NCBI GenBank assembly: GCA_013396755.1
Contig: VWZF01003703.1
Location: forward strand, 1,753,969-1,817,968
Length of the DNA: 64,000 nt
Direction: 5' to 3'
Source: Sclerurus mexicanus
Lineage: Eukaryota > Chordata > Aves > Passeriformes > Furnariidae
Positions 14,381 through 26,575 of this stretch are shown here, one piece after another. The notes under the pieces are model-generated. The model was not told the DNA's origin. It saw nothing but the letters and a program-made list of their open reading frames with translations, and did no database searches. Position 1 is the stretch's first letter. Each line of letters starts with the position of its first letter. Position numbers and translations under genes: made by a program.

Positions 14381-14733
14381 GGGAATGGTTGGGGTTGGGA
14401 GGGACTAAATGCTCATCTCTTTCCACCCCCTGCCATGGGCAGGGACACCTTCCACCAGCCCAGGTGGCTCCAAGCCCTGTCCAGCCTGGCCTTGGACACT
14501 CCCAGGGATCCAGGGGCAGCCACAGCTTCTCTGGGCACCCTGTGCCAGGGCCTGCCCACCCTCCCAGGGAAGGATTCCTTCTCAATATGCCACCTAAATC
14601 TACCCTCCTTTAGCTTAAAACCATTCCCCTTGTCCTGTCCCTCCATGCCTTGTCCCCAGTCCCTCTCCAGCTCTCCTGGAGCCCCTTCAGGAGAGCTGGA
14701 AGAGGCTCTCTGGTCTCCCTGGAGCTTCCCCTT
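14381..14733 (-). mobile_element. CR1 fragment
   Basis: Carries ccatgggcagggacaccttc, ggatccaggggcagccacag and the region ending at ctctccagctctcctggagc. Confidence 0.9.
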
Positions 14734-15635
14734 CTCTGGTCATTAGCAGTGACTGCTTGGTGGGCTCATACCTGTTCGTCCTCAGACTGCCTGCAAATTC
14801 TTTGTTAAGCACACGTGATCCAGCTTATAAATTGTCCAGTTAAAAATGAAGCCTGTGTGGGACCAGCAAGCCTTCCTGGATGGGCTCCATGGAAAAGTCT
14901 GGTTGTTTTCCATATGTTTTGTCGCTTTTATATCACCAGAGAGTTATAAATACTTGTGTGGCTTAAATGATTCCCTCCAATTCCCTGTAAACTGTTTGAC
15001 ATCCTGTGCATTGGAGGAATCAGAATGTGAAATTACCGTATCCTTCTGTTCCATGTTTTGAGGGAAGAGAAAATCGTGGTTTGATTGTGTATTATGTATT
15101 TTTATCTTAAATCAATCAGCTGGTACCCCTGTGCTTCCGGGGTGGGGGTTGTAAAGGACTTGTAAAGGTCTTCCAGAAACCTCTAGGGAAGTAAAAGGGG
15201 CATGGAAAAGGGAAGGACACTGGGTTCTTAAACCATTGGAGGTTCATCCCCTTGTAGAGCAGAGTAACACATCCAAAATGATGGAAAACCCCTCAGCATC
15301 ATCTTCCTTAACTAAAAAAGTAATAGTCTAGAGCATTATACATGGATGTAATCCAAACAAGTACTCCCCTTTCCAAGCAGATGTCTAGTATTAACTGATT
15401 AAAAATAATCTCTTTTTTCTTTATTTTTCTTGCTGGATTTAAACCCTGGGAAAGCTTTAGCTTGGCTTAAAGAGGAGCTAAATCCATCACTCCCAGGAAA
15501 TCATCAGTAAATAAAGCTGAAATCCCGGGATGCTGTATTTAATTCCTGATGCCCTGTGAGCTTCTTGTGCTTGGGCAAGTCCATGGGCACGGGGTCAGCA
15601 GGAGCATCTCCCTCTGCTGTGATGGGGTGTTGTCC

Positions 15636-15660
15636 CAGAGGAGGCCACAGAGATGCTCCA
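15636..15660 (+). mobile_element. CR1 fragment cut off by an N
   Basis: gaggccacagagatgctcca matches an internal CR1 block and stops exactly at the N at 15661. Confidence 0.55.
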
Positions 15661-18361
15661 NGACAAATATTCCCAGGTGTTCAGCCCCTCCCTCGTTTTT
15701 CTCTGCTTAAACATTTATTTTGAGACTGGGGGGAAAAAAAAAGCACCTATTAATTCAGCCTGTTTTTTTGTCTGAGCCAAATGGGTTGGCCAACACCAGC
15801 CTGAAAAATAAACTTTGCCACCTGATAAGGCCCTCCGAGGAATGACTGTGGGCAGGAAAACCTTCGTGGTGTTCCCATCCGCGAGCAGGAATCCTTGTGG
15901 AACACACGCTGCTCCTGCCCTTTTCCTTCCCTTCCAAAGCTCTGCGGGTGAAGGGCTGGGTAAGTCCCTGCAGCTGGTGGGGTTGAGGCCCAGAGCACGA
16001 CACGTGTGTGTAAAAATAAACGTGTGGGACGGCGAGAGATGAGAAACACGTCAGGAAAAGGGCTGGCTGTGGCTTCCATGTGAGTAATCCCACCGGGCTG
16101 CTTCCCTTCCCTCCTCTCCCACGGCTGCCCTGCGCTGGGAACCGGAGGGTTTGGCTTTCCTGCGCGGCTTTATTTTTTTTAAGGAGTGTTTTGCCCAGTG
16201 GGAATGGTGATGGGAGAGCTGATAACCCCGCTGTGTTACTCCCTCTGCCCCGTTAATGATTTCCTTGGAGCCGGGGCAGAGGTGCAGCAGCCAGGGAAAG
16301 CAGAAGGTCGGGATGAGGGCAGGCAGGGACAGCCTGCCAGGGGGGAATTCTCTTGCCTGCCTTTGCCTCCCTGAAAACAGGGCTGCTAGAGAGGGACAGC
16401 ACTTGGGATGTGCCATGTAAGCTGGAAAAAATTAAAAAGAATCTTAAAAACATGTGCACAGACTCAGAAATTGCATTTCCCCCCCCCAGAACTGGCGATA
16501 CCAGGTGTTTCCTCCTTCTGTAGATGGGTAATTCATGAAATCCTGTTGTTCACTGCAAGCATGTGAGCCTGTCTGGTGAAGCTGGGTGTTCTTTCTCTGT
16601 GTCCGTGGGGAGCAGGAGGAGGGATGCTGCTGCCTGTGCCACGGGACTGAATTCCTTGTGTCCTCACCCCCACAGGGACATCAGGCCTGACCCATTCCTG
16701 GTGCCACCTCACCTGCAGGTCCAGCCTGGGGACTGAGCCAGCACAGCCCCTGTCCCTGAGCATCTTCCCAGACCCTCTGGAAGGGTTTTGAAGGGAAGGG
16801 TTTCATTCCAGTGTTGTGTCAGACCCCTTGGAGAAGATCTCCGGGGCTTTCTGAACTACGTGTTTCTAGTTCAGAGCTGGTTTGGGGCGAAGCTTCAGGA
16901 AAACTTGTCAGGGTTGTCTCCTGAGTGGTAAAAGATGCCCTAAATTAGAGGGTGCCTCGATAAGAAGTGCAAACCGGGCAGTGCAGGTCCCCCCCAGGTT
17001 TCCCTTCCCAGCTGAGAAGGGGCTCTTGGGGGCTCCAGGGGCTTTCCTGGGGCTTCCCACTGGGCTGCACCTCCAAGGATATCAGAGCACGTGTTCCTTG
17101 CCTTCACCAGGAGCATCGTTTCCCACTGACCCACCTGGAGAGCTGCCAGGAGCCTTTCACTCAGTGTAATCACTCCCTGCTTTAATTATTACCTGCCTTC
17201 CCACCTCGTTTCTGCATGGATAATGCAAATGGAGACAGAGCAGAGGAGCAAATCCAGAGGTTGAGGATAATGCCTGGCCTTTTCCACCTCTATCCTGGGC
17301 TTGTCCTTGCTGCAAACAGGTGCTTTTCCTTCAGCGGGTGATCATGGCTCTCTCTGGGGTGATTTTTCCAAAGGGATAAGCTGTTGAATATGTTGGGGGG
17401 TTCACCCCACGCCCCAGGAGCCCTGGCTATGGGCAGGTTGGTGCAGTCCCCCCTGGGATCAGCTCTGAGTCACCACTGTTATAGATAGACCAGCACGTGG
17501 GAAGCGGGGGGTAATTTTGGGAGTTTTCCTTGTGATGCACAAAGTAAATGGCATTAGGGTTTATGTAATACATGGAGCTGCTTTTAGCTCACCACAGATA
17601 CTTCTCCAAAGCAAGGCCAAGGCTATACATTAAAACTGGGGATATTTTATTTGGTGATTTATTTTATTTTTATTTTGTTGTTTGGAAACAGCAAAACATG
17701 TTTCTTTGCCCAGGCAGCTGAATGGGATTCTCTGCAGTAAAACCCAGGCATGACTACATCCTCTCTTATAAACTTATGTGGAATACATTATTTTTTTCTT
17801 TGAATGAAATATTTGGTTTTTTTACAAAGCTCTCTGCTGTAGGGGAGAGGGCACTGGGGAGGAGGGTCTGGGGGGTTCTCTCATCCATGTCCCAGCTGTG
17901 CAGGGACTCCAGGGACTCTCCATCCATCCACCCACGGCTGCTCCGGCCTGTTTGTGCTGGTGGGAAGCTGGGAAAGCCGGGGCAGAGTGATGATCCCACA
18001 AAGGCCTTTTTTTTTCTAGAGGCACATCTGGTGTGGGGAATCAAATCTGAGCTGCTCTGTGAGCAAGTGTGCCTGGATTTCAGAGTCATGTGTGTCCCTG
18101 AACGTCGCTGCAGCTGCGACTGGGAGCGGGATAAAGCCCTAATGAAAGGAGGGGACACGTGGAATCTCTGCTAGTGGCAACCACAGGGCTGCTGCCTGCC
18201 TGGGTGAGCCCAACCCATCGCTCTCTGGGTGTTTTGGTGCCCCTTGAACGGGCACTGTCCTGCCTAAATTAGGGCTTGAACAGGGGATTAGCTGTGTCCT
18301 CTGCCCCAGCCATGGCAAGGGCCAGCCCAGCCCTGAACAAATGAGGCTGTGGGGGTACGTG

Positions 18362-18600
18362 TTGGGGTTGGGAAACACCTCCAAGATCATCAATTCCAGC
18401 CTTTGACAGAATACCCCCGAGCCCGCTAAACCATATTGTGAAGTGCCACATCCCCTTGTCTTTTGAAAGCTCCCAGGGTTGGTGACTCCAGCACTTCCCT
18501 GGGCAGCCTGTTCAATGCTAAACCAATCCTTCAGTGGAGAAATTCTTCCTGCTGTCCAACCTGAACCTCCCCTGGCGCCGGTTCCCCTCGTCCCATGGGG
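18362..18600 (-). mobile_element. Old CR1 fragment
   Basis: Shows cttccctgggcagcctgttc and aacctgaacctcccctggcg, typical of an older CR1 subfamily. Confidence 0.75.
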
Positions 18601-18635
18601 TTTCCCTGGATCCCAAACCAGGTGGCATGTGCGGT

Positions 18636-18692
18636 GGGTGCCCTGGCCCAGGTGGGTGCCCTGGCCCAGGTGGGTGCCCTGGCAGAGCTGCC
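18636..18692 (+). repeat. 17-bp tandem repeat, three copies
   Basis: ggtgccctggcccaggt occurs three times in succession, just 5' of the CpG-rich island. Confidence 0.85.
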
Positions 18693-19184
18693 CTTCCCTC
18701 GCTGCCGGCTGCAGGAGGTATAAATAGCTGGGAATGTAGGGCAGAGCCTCTCCCAGAAAATCCTGCGCTGGATTTCGGTGGCAGAAGGCAGCAGGAAGGT
18801 GTCTGTCCGCTCGTGTTGGAGGTGTCCGTGGGCAGCTGGTGCCCCGCAGCCGCGCTCCATCACCCGCGGGGCCGCTGCCGCAGCCGCGCTGGGGGGGCTG
18901 GAGCCGCGGCTGCCGCAACATCGCCCGGGGGGCTTTTTGGGGTTTCCCCCATAGCGCAGCGTCTGAGGGGGGTCTTGGGGGTTTTTTCCCCCCGCTCTTC
19001 CCAGGGGAGGATCGCGGCTGCCCCGGCTCCCTCCGCGCTGCGTGTGCGGGCGGAGGCGGGACCGGCCGCGGCCCCCCCGCGCTCCGCGGGGCCGCTGCGC
19101 AGGCGGAGCAGCGCGGCCGCATCCATCTTACCGGCTGGCCCGGGCTCCATCCTCCTCCCCATCCTCCTCCCCATNCTGCCGGCA

Positions 19185-19280
19185 TCCCGCGCCCTGCATC
19201 CCGCTCCCTTCATCCCGCTGCCTGCATCCCACTCCCTGCCTGCATCCTGCTGCTTGCATCCCGCTCCCTTCCTGCCCGGA
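19185..19280 (+). repeat. Degenerate catcccgctccctg repeat
   Basis: Variants of tgcatcccgctccct recur about six times next to the N at 19175, which probably marks an unresolved repeat. Confidence 0.7.
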
Positions 19281-19347
19281 TGGCCCCGCTCCCTGTGACC
19301 CTGAGCGAGCTGCGGGTTCGCACTCGCGGAGCTGCCGCAGGAGAGTG

Positions 19348-19401
19348 ATGTCAGTTTTGGACGGGAGTATCATTTCCTGCGCTTCCCAGATTTACCCAGG
19401 C
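19348..19401 (+). CDS. Candidate alternative SCHIP1 first coding exon
   Basis: An ATG at 19348 opens 18 codons (MSVLDGSIISCASQIYPG) that end exactly at a GGC|gtgaga donor in phase 0. That phase is compatible with the phase-0 acceptor at 29155. It lies at the 3' edge of the CpG-rich island, the expected place for an alternative first exon. I do not recognise the peptide with certainty, so this is inference from position, donor and phase. Confidence 0.3.
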
Positions 19402-22400
19402 GTGAGAGCTGCCCCGCAGGATGGTTGTTCTCAGGCTGCAGCCCGGTCGCGGTTCGGGGTTTCTGCGAAATAATCCGTGCAAAGACCGGTGTTGGTTGTG
19501 GGGGTGGGCTTTGCTCTCTCTCAGCACCCACCAAGGCCACCCCCATCCCTGGGGGTCCCTGGGGTGGTGGGGGCGGCAGCTCTGCCCCCGTGTTTGGGGA
19601 ATAGCAGGATTATTTCAGTGGAGCAAGATGAGAGTTGGGATGGGCTGTTACCGTGGCTTCATTTCCCTCTGAAGAGAGGGTGGGTGCTGCTGAGCGCACC
19701 TGCCTGGGAAAGGGCACCTATAGGGGCTCGATGGCACGGGTGGATTATTAAATGCACAAACATCTGCCCATCTGCCACAGCGATGCTGAGAAATGCCTTT
19801 GCCTACGTGCGGCGAGCATGTTCTGCAAAACACGCATTCCCAGGCATTCCCAGAGCTGGACCCTGAGCAGACAGGGCCTTGTCCAGCACAGCACCTCATC
19901 CTTGCCTTCCTCCCCCCCCATTGAACCCAAACTTCAGTCTGTGTTTTACAACAAAATACCCCATATTGCAAAACATATCAGGAAGGGGAATATACAAAAC
20001 ATTTGACTGTAGAGAGAGAAGAGCTGCAACGATTCTTCACTGAATATTTTAAGTCTAGCAAATGCTTCTGGAAGTGAATTTCCATTTTTAGCTGCTTTGG
20101 GGAAAAAAAAAAAAATCCTGGGTTGTTGGTTTTTCTTCTCCCAGCCTCCCTTTTAGGGGAGCTGATTTCCCTGCAGCTCCGAGCCTGTTGCGCTCGATAA
20201 ATGGTGCCATTGTTTGGGAGCAGCGGATGTTTTCCCGGCATACTCGGGAGGAACACGGGTTAAAGGTTGGGCATTGTTTGCAGGGTGGAAGCTGGGCCGT
20301 GGTGGTGGGCGAGGGATGATGATGATGATGGGGATGATGGGGATGATGGTGCTGAGCTGCGGCACAGGCCTGGCCAGAATCCCTGTGCGTTCACGCACTG
20401 GGCTGCGACAGCGGCGCTGCTGCTGCTGCCGTCTCCTTTCATCCCCTGCTTGTTTGTGCATTGGTTCCTCTCCTCCAAAGCAGGAAATATTAGAGCGAAA
20501 ACAGCCAGAAAACACACAAATCCCAAGGGGAAAAAAAAATAAAAATAAATCCATGTCTTCCAATGAAATCTGTTTGAAAACCTTCCTGCGGTGCTGCAGA
20601 GATTAGGAGCAACCCCAGCCCCCTCCCCAAGCCATTAACCCAAAGGCCGGGTCTTAATCCTTTTGTGGCTGGCAAGGCCGGGTTTGGGATCAGCCTGGGA
20701 GCCAGCAGCGATGGGATTGTGGTGGCAGCCCCGGGGGAGGCGGGTGGCAGTGTGTGATCTGCTCCCCTCCCTCCTCCCAGCCCTGGCTTTGAAGCTGCTA
20801 AATAAACGAAAAGCGAATCGAAGAGAGCGGCGCATGGGAAAACTTGAAAATGTGTCGGTTTTGAAGGAGTTCAGCAGCAAAACTCTGGGGTGCCCAGGTC
20901 TGGGGCGGGGAGGGTGCTGGGCGTGGGGCAGGTGCTCAGGAAGAGGGGGGCATTTCTGTTATTTGCCCCCAGATCCCTGATTCCCACCATGAATGGGCTG
21001 TCGCTGCTGCTCTGGGCAACGCAGGTGGGTCCTGCTGGGCTTTGGATGTGGCTCAGCCAGGTGAGCTGCTGGAATTTCGGCCGGGTGCTCCGGAGGTCCC
21101 AGCATCTTTCCCGTGCCCACATCCTGGAGTCACACGGGCTGCTGCTGCTGCTGCTCTCCCTGCCGTGGGTTTCTCTCTTTGCCATGTCTCTTTTCCTGTT
21201 TGTACTGATTTATTTCCCTGTCTAAAGCGTTTTTGTTCAGGGCTTTGTAACCTCTCCTGCAGTTTAACGAGAAAGACATCAGCTCATGCACACTGAGGGA
21301 TGTTTTGTGAGGTCCGGAATAAAAGTCCAGCCTTGCAAATCCAGGCTTTAACACGGAAATAAAGGGTTTATTCGGCCCTGGGTGTCAGCTGGGCTTTGCT
21401 GGCCCACGGCCTTAGCCAGGGCTTCAGTTTGCTTTGTACACGTGTGTTCTCAGCGCTGCTGACAGACCCACGTTGGCATGGGGCAGGACTGGGCTCCGCA
21501 GGCTCTCGGTGCCGTGCTCCCCGTTCCTTTGCCGCGCGCCCCACGAGTGGGTGATGGGGCTGGTTTCTACGCTTCTCCTTTAGGAGCAGAGAGCCCCCAG
21601 CACCCGGTGCCTCTGCCCGTGGCAGGAGCCTCCAAACAGGCAGTTGCCTGTGGGAACGGGGTTTGGCTCCGTGCTCTGGCATCGCTCGCGGGCTGAGGTA
21701 TCTGCTGGCAGCTCAGTCGCTCTGGAGATCCTTCCAGGCTTTACACGTGCGAAGAAAATTAAAAAGGAAAAGAGACCCGGTGAGAAGGGTGAGATTTTAT
21801 TGGGTTAGAAATAATTTCCGAGGTGGATCGCGGGGAGTGTGGTGTGTCCCGCTCAGGCCCTGTGGGGTTTGGTTTGTGTGCAGGAGTCAGAATTGACTCT
21901 GTTGTGTGGTTTTCTGGGGAGGGGTCTGTGGAAGACCCTGGGCCAGGGATGGGCTGGGGTTGTTGCTGGTCAGGCTGGGTGCCCCAGGGATGGACCACGA
22001 GAGGCTGGATGACATTCACCACTCCCAGGGTCCCGCAGAGCATTGAACCATAGGATTAATCCATAAAATTCACAAGCTTAAAATATGAAGGGCTTATTAA
22101 AAAAAAAAAAATAAAATTAGGTGTTTTATTAGGTTTCTTTCGTTTGATCTCTGTAGGGTTTTGCAGGCTGGAGAAATACCAGGCTGTCATCATGTTTTTC
22201 ATTCAAGTGAGTGCAGATTCTGAGGGCAGGATATAACCCCAAGAGACAGGCTTTGGAGAAAACCTCAAATGCCATGAAAACCCAGTGTGGAGCTCTGGGA
22301 AAGCTGGAGAGCTGCTGACCTGGCCCCCTGCCCGTGGAGGGATGCTACAGCCTGGTACCACTGAGGAACCTCCTGCCACTGACCCTGCATCCCAAATCAG

Positions 22401-22654
22401 TGGCAATAAAACAAAGCCTTTGTTACAGGGATGTGAGGCTGGAGGCCTGGCTCAGACAGAGATTAAAAAAAACCTCTGCAAAGTGGGTGGAAAACACTTG
22501 GAATGTGCTAAAGCTCAGGGAAGCATCATCAGAGGGAGAGCTTGGTCCAGCACATCCCTAAGTTTGCAGGGATTTCTAGGGATGCTGTGCTGGGAAGGGG
22601 CTGTTCAGAAGAGGGTTAATTCCAACATTTGCAATAAAGTAAATATTTTGTGAA

Positions 22655-22925
22655 ATAGAATCACAGAATGGTTTGGGTTGGAAGGGACCTTAAAGCTCAT
22701 TTCATTCTGCCATGGGCAGGGACACCTTCCACCAGCCCACGTTGCTCCAAGCCCCATCCAACCTGGCCTTGGACACTCCCAGGGATTCAGGGGCAGCCAC
22801 AGCTTCTCTGGGCACCCTGTGCCAGGGCCTGCCCACCCTCACAGGGGAGAATTTCTTCCCAGTATCCCATCTAAACCTACTGTCAGCTTAAAGCCATTCC
22901 CCCCTTGTCCTGTCCCTTCATGCTC
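22655..22925 (-). mobile_element. CR1 fragment
   Basis: Begins agaatcacagaatggtttgg and runs to the ttgtcctgtcccttcatgct block. Confidence 0.92.
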
Positions 22926-25900
22926 TTGTAAATAATCTCTCCAATAGTTCTGGCAACTGGAGATTTCCGTGAACCTGGAATCCACCTCCGTGCCCTGGCC
23001 CGGGTGCCCCAAGGCCATGAACGCCAGGTGTGCCCAGGAAGGGGCTCAGGGGGCTTTCACTGAAACGTGCTGGGAATTTAGGGATTTTCTCTACTAGCTT
23101 GGTATCCAGCGGCGTTTGGGACTGGGGGTGATTCCTCCCCCAGTGGAGTTCACCCCAGCGCTGAGGGCGTTTTACTGACTCAGACAACCTTCCAAGTGCC
23201 CAGCAGAGTTAAATTTAGCTGCTCTCGTGGCCATAAGCAATCGAGGCGTGTTTAAAGCACTCGACGTGTCCTATTTCCCAGCTCCACTTAAGGACGGCTC
23301 GAGCGCTGCCGTCCCCATCCCGCGTGTTCCCGCGGCTCCGAGCATCCCCTCGCAGGACGCCCCGGCTGACCTGCTCCACATAGGCCTCTCCTGAGCTTTC
23401 CCTGCCTGCTGTGAAAAGAAAAACCAGGCTCTCTGCCGCTCCAGCATCGCTGCTGGAGAAGCTGCCTGGTGGCTGTGCCCGTGGGGACCAGTTTCCTACT
23501 GGTGGGGTCTGTGTGCGAGGGGTCCTCGGGCAGCGATGCCCACGTGGAGATGCTGAAGCGTAGCCCCTGTTGGGGTTTTTTTGGGGGTGTTTCAAGCAGA
23601 GCACGGTGGTCACAGGGAGCGTGGGGTGTTGGCCCACGGTGCAGCAGGTGGGGAAGGGGCTGGGCAGCAAAGGGTTTGATCCCTGAGCGGAGACAACCCA
23701 AAAACTCATTTATCTTGTGGGTTTGGTATCCAGAATTTAACTTGGTGGCTGTTTCTGTGCTGGTGGGGAGATGCCCATCCCAAGTGGGCAGGGTTGGGTC
23801 TGGTCCTGTCACTGAGGAGGGCACCCAATGTGCGTCCAGCAGTGGGTGCAGGGGCTCCCAGCTGTCCTTCTTCACCAGGTTTGGTTTTCTCCCATTACCT
23901 GGAACGTGGTGCCTGTTGGATGTGGGGTTTTCACCGGAGGCTGAGACCAGCTCTGTGGGATGAGCTCAGATCAGCACAGCTGGCCCTGGAGCATCCCAGG
24001 GCGGGTCGGAGGCAGAGGCACGCTGGCCTGAAACCTGGAATGGGGGATAAAACCTCCTAAAAAATGCAGGTGAAAAGGGCTGAGTTTATTTTTGGTTGTG
24101 TCACTTGCTACCCTTAGGAGTGGCTTTGCTGTCGGTTTGCAGGGGGTGGGTATTGGGTACCAGGGATGCAGCAGGACCAGGCTCAGCTGGGAAGGAGGCA
24201 CTGGAACATCCCCCTGCCGTGGATGAGGGCAGGATGATGCAGGGACAGTGTCACCAATGCAGGCTCAGCCCTCAGCCTGGTGCTCCTGGCCGCCACATCC
24301 TCCCCCTCGGGCTATGGCATTCTTTATTTGTCTCACATTTATTGTGTCAGGATCCATCCCAGCCGGGAGAGGAAGTTAATTTAGCAACAGCAGGAAAGGA
24401 CACAATGACTCAGTGGTGGAGGGGAACTAAAAATAATGAAATATCCAGAGAAGCACTTTGTTTCACTTGGGAATTGCAGTTACGAAGCACCATCCGGGGA
24501 CAGGAGTGGAATTAAGCATTTATTATTGTTGGTTTTGCCTGAAAATTTGGAGTAGACTCATGCTGGGATTCATAATTTGTGTGGCGTTAGAGCTGGTAAT
24601 TTAACTAGAATATGCATTTTGGGGGAAATGATGTCAGCGTGACTTGGATATATCATTAAACTTGTAAACATTGTAGGGCTATTAAAATTATCCCGTTGTT
24701 GTTGTGCAGTTGTGTTGCTCCAGAAATCGGACCTGTTGTTGCTGCTGGGCCACGTTCTGAGGATCACTGGGCAACTGTGGCCTAAAGTCCATCTTTTAAG
24801 GATTCCCTGTAGGAATGTCTGCCCAGAGGGTGTGCTCTGCCTCCGCTGCCCCTCGGCTGCTCCGGGCGGTGGCATCTCCTGAGGCCAGCGGGGTCTCTGC
24901 AGCTGGGGGGCGGTGATCAGGTGGGAAGCCTGGATCTCAGGGGGCAGCAGCTGGAGCTGGAAGCGGCTCCGAGCCCCCGGAGTCCCCCCGGAGCCAGGGC
25001 TGGAGTGGGCAGGGGTGCCCGGGCTCTGCACCCCCCCAGGATGGGGGACCAGGGAGCCCTGGCTGCCTCTTTGAGCTCTGCTGCTCGATTCCGACAAACT
25101 CGGGATTTGTTACACCTGGAAAAGCGGGTTCAGCCAAGGAACAGCTCCTGGCTGGTGGGCCTTGTGTAGAGTGCAGCTTCCATCCTGTGGTTGCCTGAGC
25201 AGCCCTGGGAGGGGGGTTCGGGACCACCAGACCTACATCCCGGCTTCCTCCGACCGCTGGGAATCCTTCGGGATAACTTCCACGGTGAAAAGCCCAGGAG
25301 AAAGCCCCTTCCTCCGGGCCACGGAGACGCTGCCACGCTTGGATTTTGACATCAGACACCGGGTTTTTTCCTGCCCTTGTGTAGCCGGGGAAGGCTCGGG
25401 GCTATTTTTATCCGGCGCTGGCAGTGGCTGGAGCAGGACGCGGCTTCCCTGCCCCGACAGCTTCGCCTCCCTCCCGGCAGCTGGCTGGGGCTCCTTGACT
25501 TTATTTGGGAAAAGCAAGGTGCTCGGGCCGGCCGGGAAGGGAGAGGTGCCCCAGAAGCATCCCGGGCAGGGCACGGGGGGCTGCAGCAGGTCGTGGCTCT
25601 GGAGCGAGCCCTTCGTGCCATGGTGCCAGGGGAAGAGCCAAGGAAGGACTGAGATGCCCCCTGGCCACGTGAGGAGCCGGGAGAGAAGGAGATGAGTCGG
25701 GAGGGTGATGGAATGGGTGACGTCATCAGGAAAGCAGCTGCACCGGCTGGGGAGGGGAGTTATAAAAAGGTAAGGGACCAGAAGGAGCCTTTGTCTGCCA
25801 ACAGGGCACCCTCTTGGAGGGCACCGGCGTGGAATGCTGCCCGACGCCCTCCCAGGGCGGTGGGATTCGGGTGCCGGAGCAGGGGAGCGCTCCACGGTGT

Positions 25901-25959
25901 TCAACACACAGGGCAGCCAACCTCCCTCCCTTCCAAACCTGCCTCCCTTCCTCCCTCCG

Positions 25960-26077
25960 CCTTTCCGTGTCTCTCGATGATAAATCTATGATAAAGAGAT
26001 CTTTCCATATCTCTTAACGATAAACGAATTTATCCTTATGACAGAGAGATATTTCCGTATCTCTTCATGATAAAANC
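25960..26077 (+). repeat. Degenerate tttccgtatctcttcatgataaa repeat ending at an N
   Basis: Three spaced copies of tttccRtRtctcttNaYgata occur, containing self-complementary agagat and atctct pieces. The array ends at an N (26076), so more copies may be missing. Confidence 0.6.
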
Positions 26078-26110
26078 TCGTGAGACCCCACGCACAGAGC
26101 TGCCTCCAGC

Positions 26111-26575
26111 TTGGGGTCTGCAGCACAGGAAGGATGTGGAGCTGCTGGGGCAAGTCCAGAGGAGGCCACGGAGATGCTCCAAGGACTGGAGCCACTTCAT
26201 TCTGGAGACAGATGGGGGGAGCTGGGGGGGGAGTTCACCTGGAAAAGAGAAGCTCCAGGAAGACCTGAGAGCCCCTTGCAGTGCCTAAAGAAGCTCCAGG
26301 AGAGCTGGAGAGGGACTGGGGACAAGGCGTGGAGGGACAGGACACGGGGAATGGCTTCCCACTGCCAGAGGGCAGGGTTGGATGGGATATTGGGAAGGAA
26401 TTCCTGGCTGGGAGGGTGGGCAGGCCCTGGCACAGGGTGCCCAGAGAAGCTGTGGCTGCCCCTGGATCCCTGGGAGTGTCCAAGGCCAGGCTGGATGGGG
26501 CTTGGAGCCACCTGGGCTGGTGGGAGGTGTCCCTGCCCATGGCAGGGGGTGAAACGAGGTGGGCTTTAAGGTTCT
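26111..26575 (+). mobile_element. CR1 fragment lacking its tail
   Basis: Contains gaggaggccacggagatgct and the ggcagggggtgaaacgagg region but stops before the attctgtgatt tail. Confidence 0.9.

Larger units (their letters stand above)
18830..19460. promoter_or_regulatory. CpG-rich island inside the SCHIP1 5' region
   Basis: This is the most CpG-dense block in the first 44 kb, with many CG dinucleotides between 18840 and 19140, including cggccgc and repeated ccgcg. A TATA-like tataaatag lies 5' at 18719-18727. One N at 19175 marks an assembly gap inside a repeat of tgcatcccgctccc. It could be an alternative SCHIP1 promoter; the sequence alone does not prove it. Confidence 0.5.

Noticed and set aside
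19291..19347. ATG at 19280 opening MAPLPVTLSEL
   Set aside because: The frame stops at TGA (19346) before any donor in a usable phase.
26111..26575. Open frames of 100-170 codons in CR1 copies here and elsewhere
   Set aside because: The same peptides recur at every CR1 copy in both orientations; these are 3' non-coding or decayed LINE sequences without reverse transcriptase motifs.
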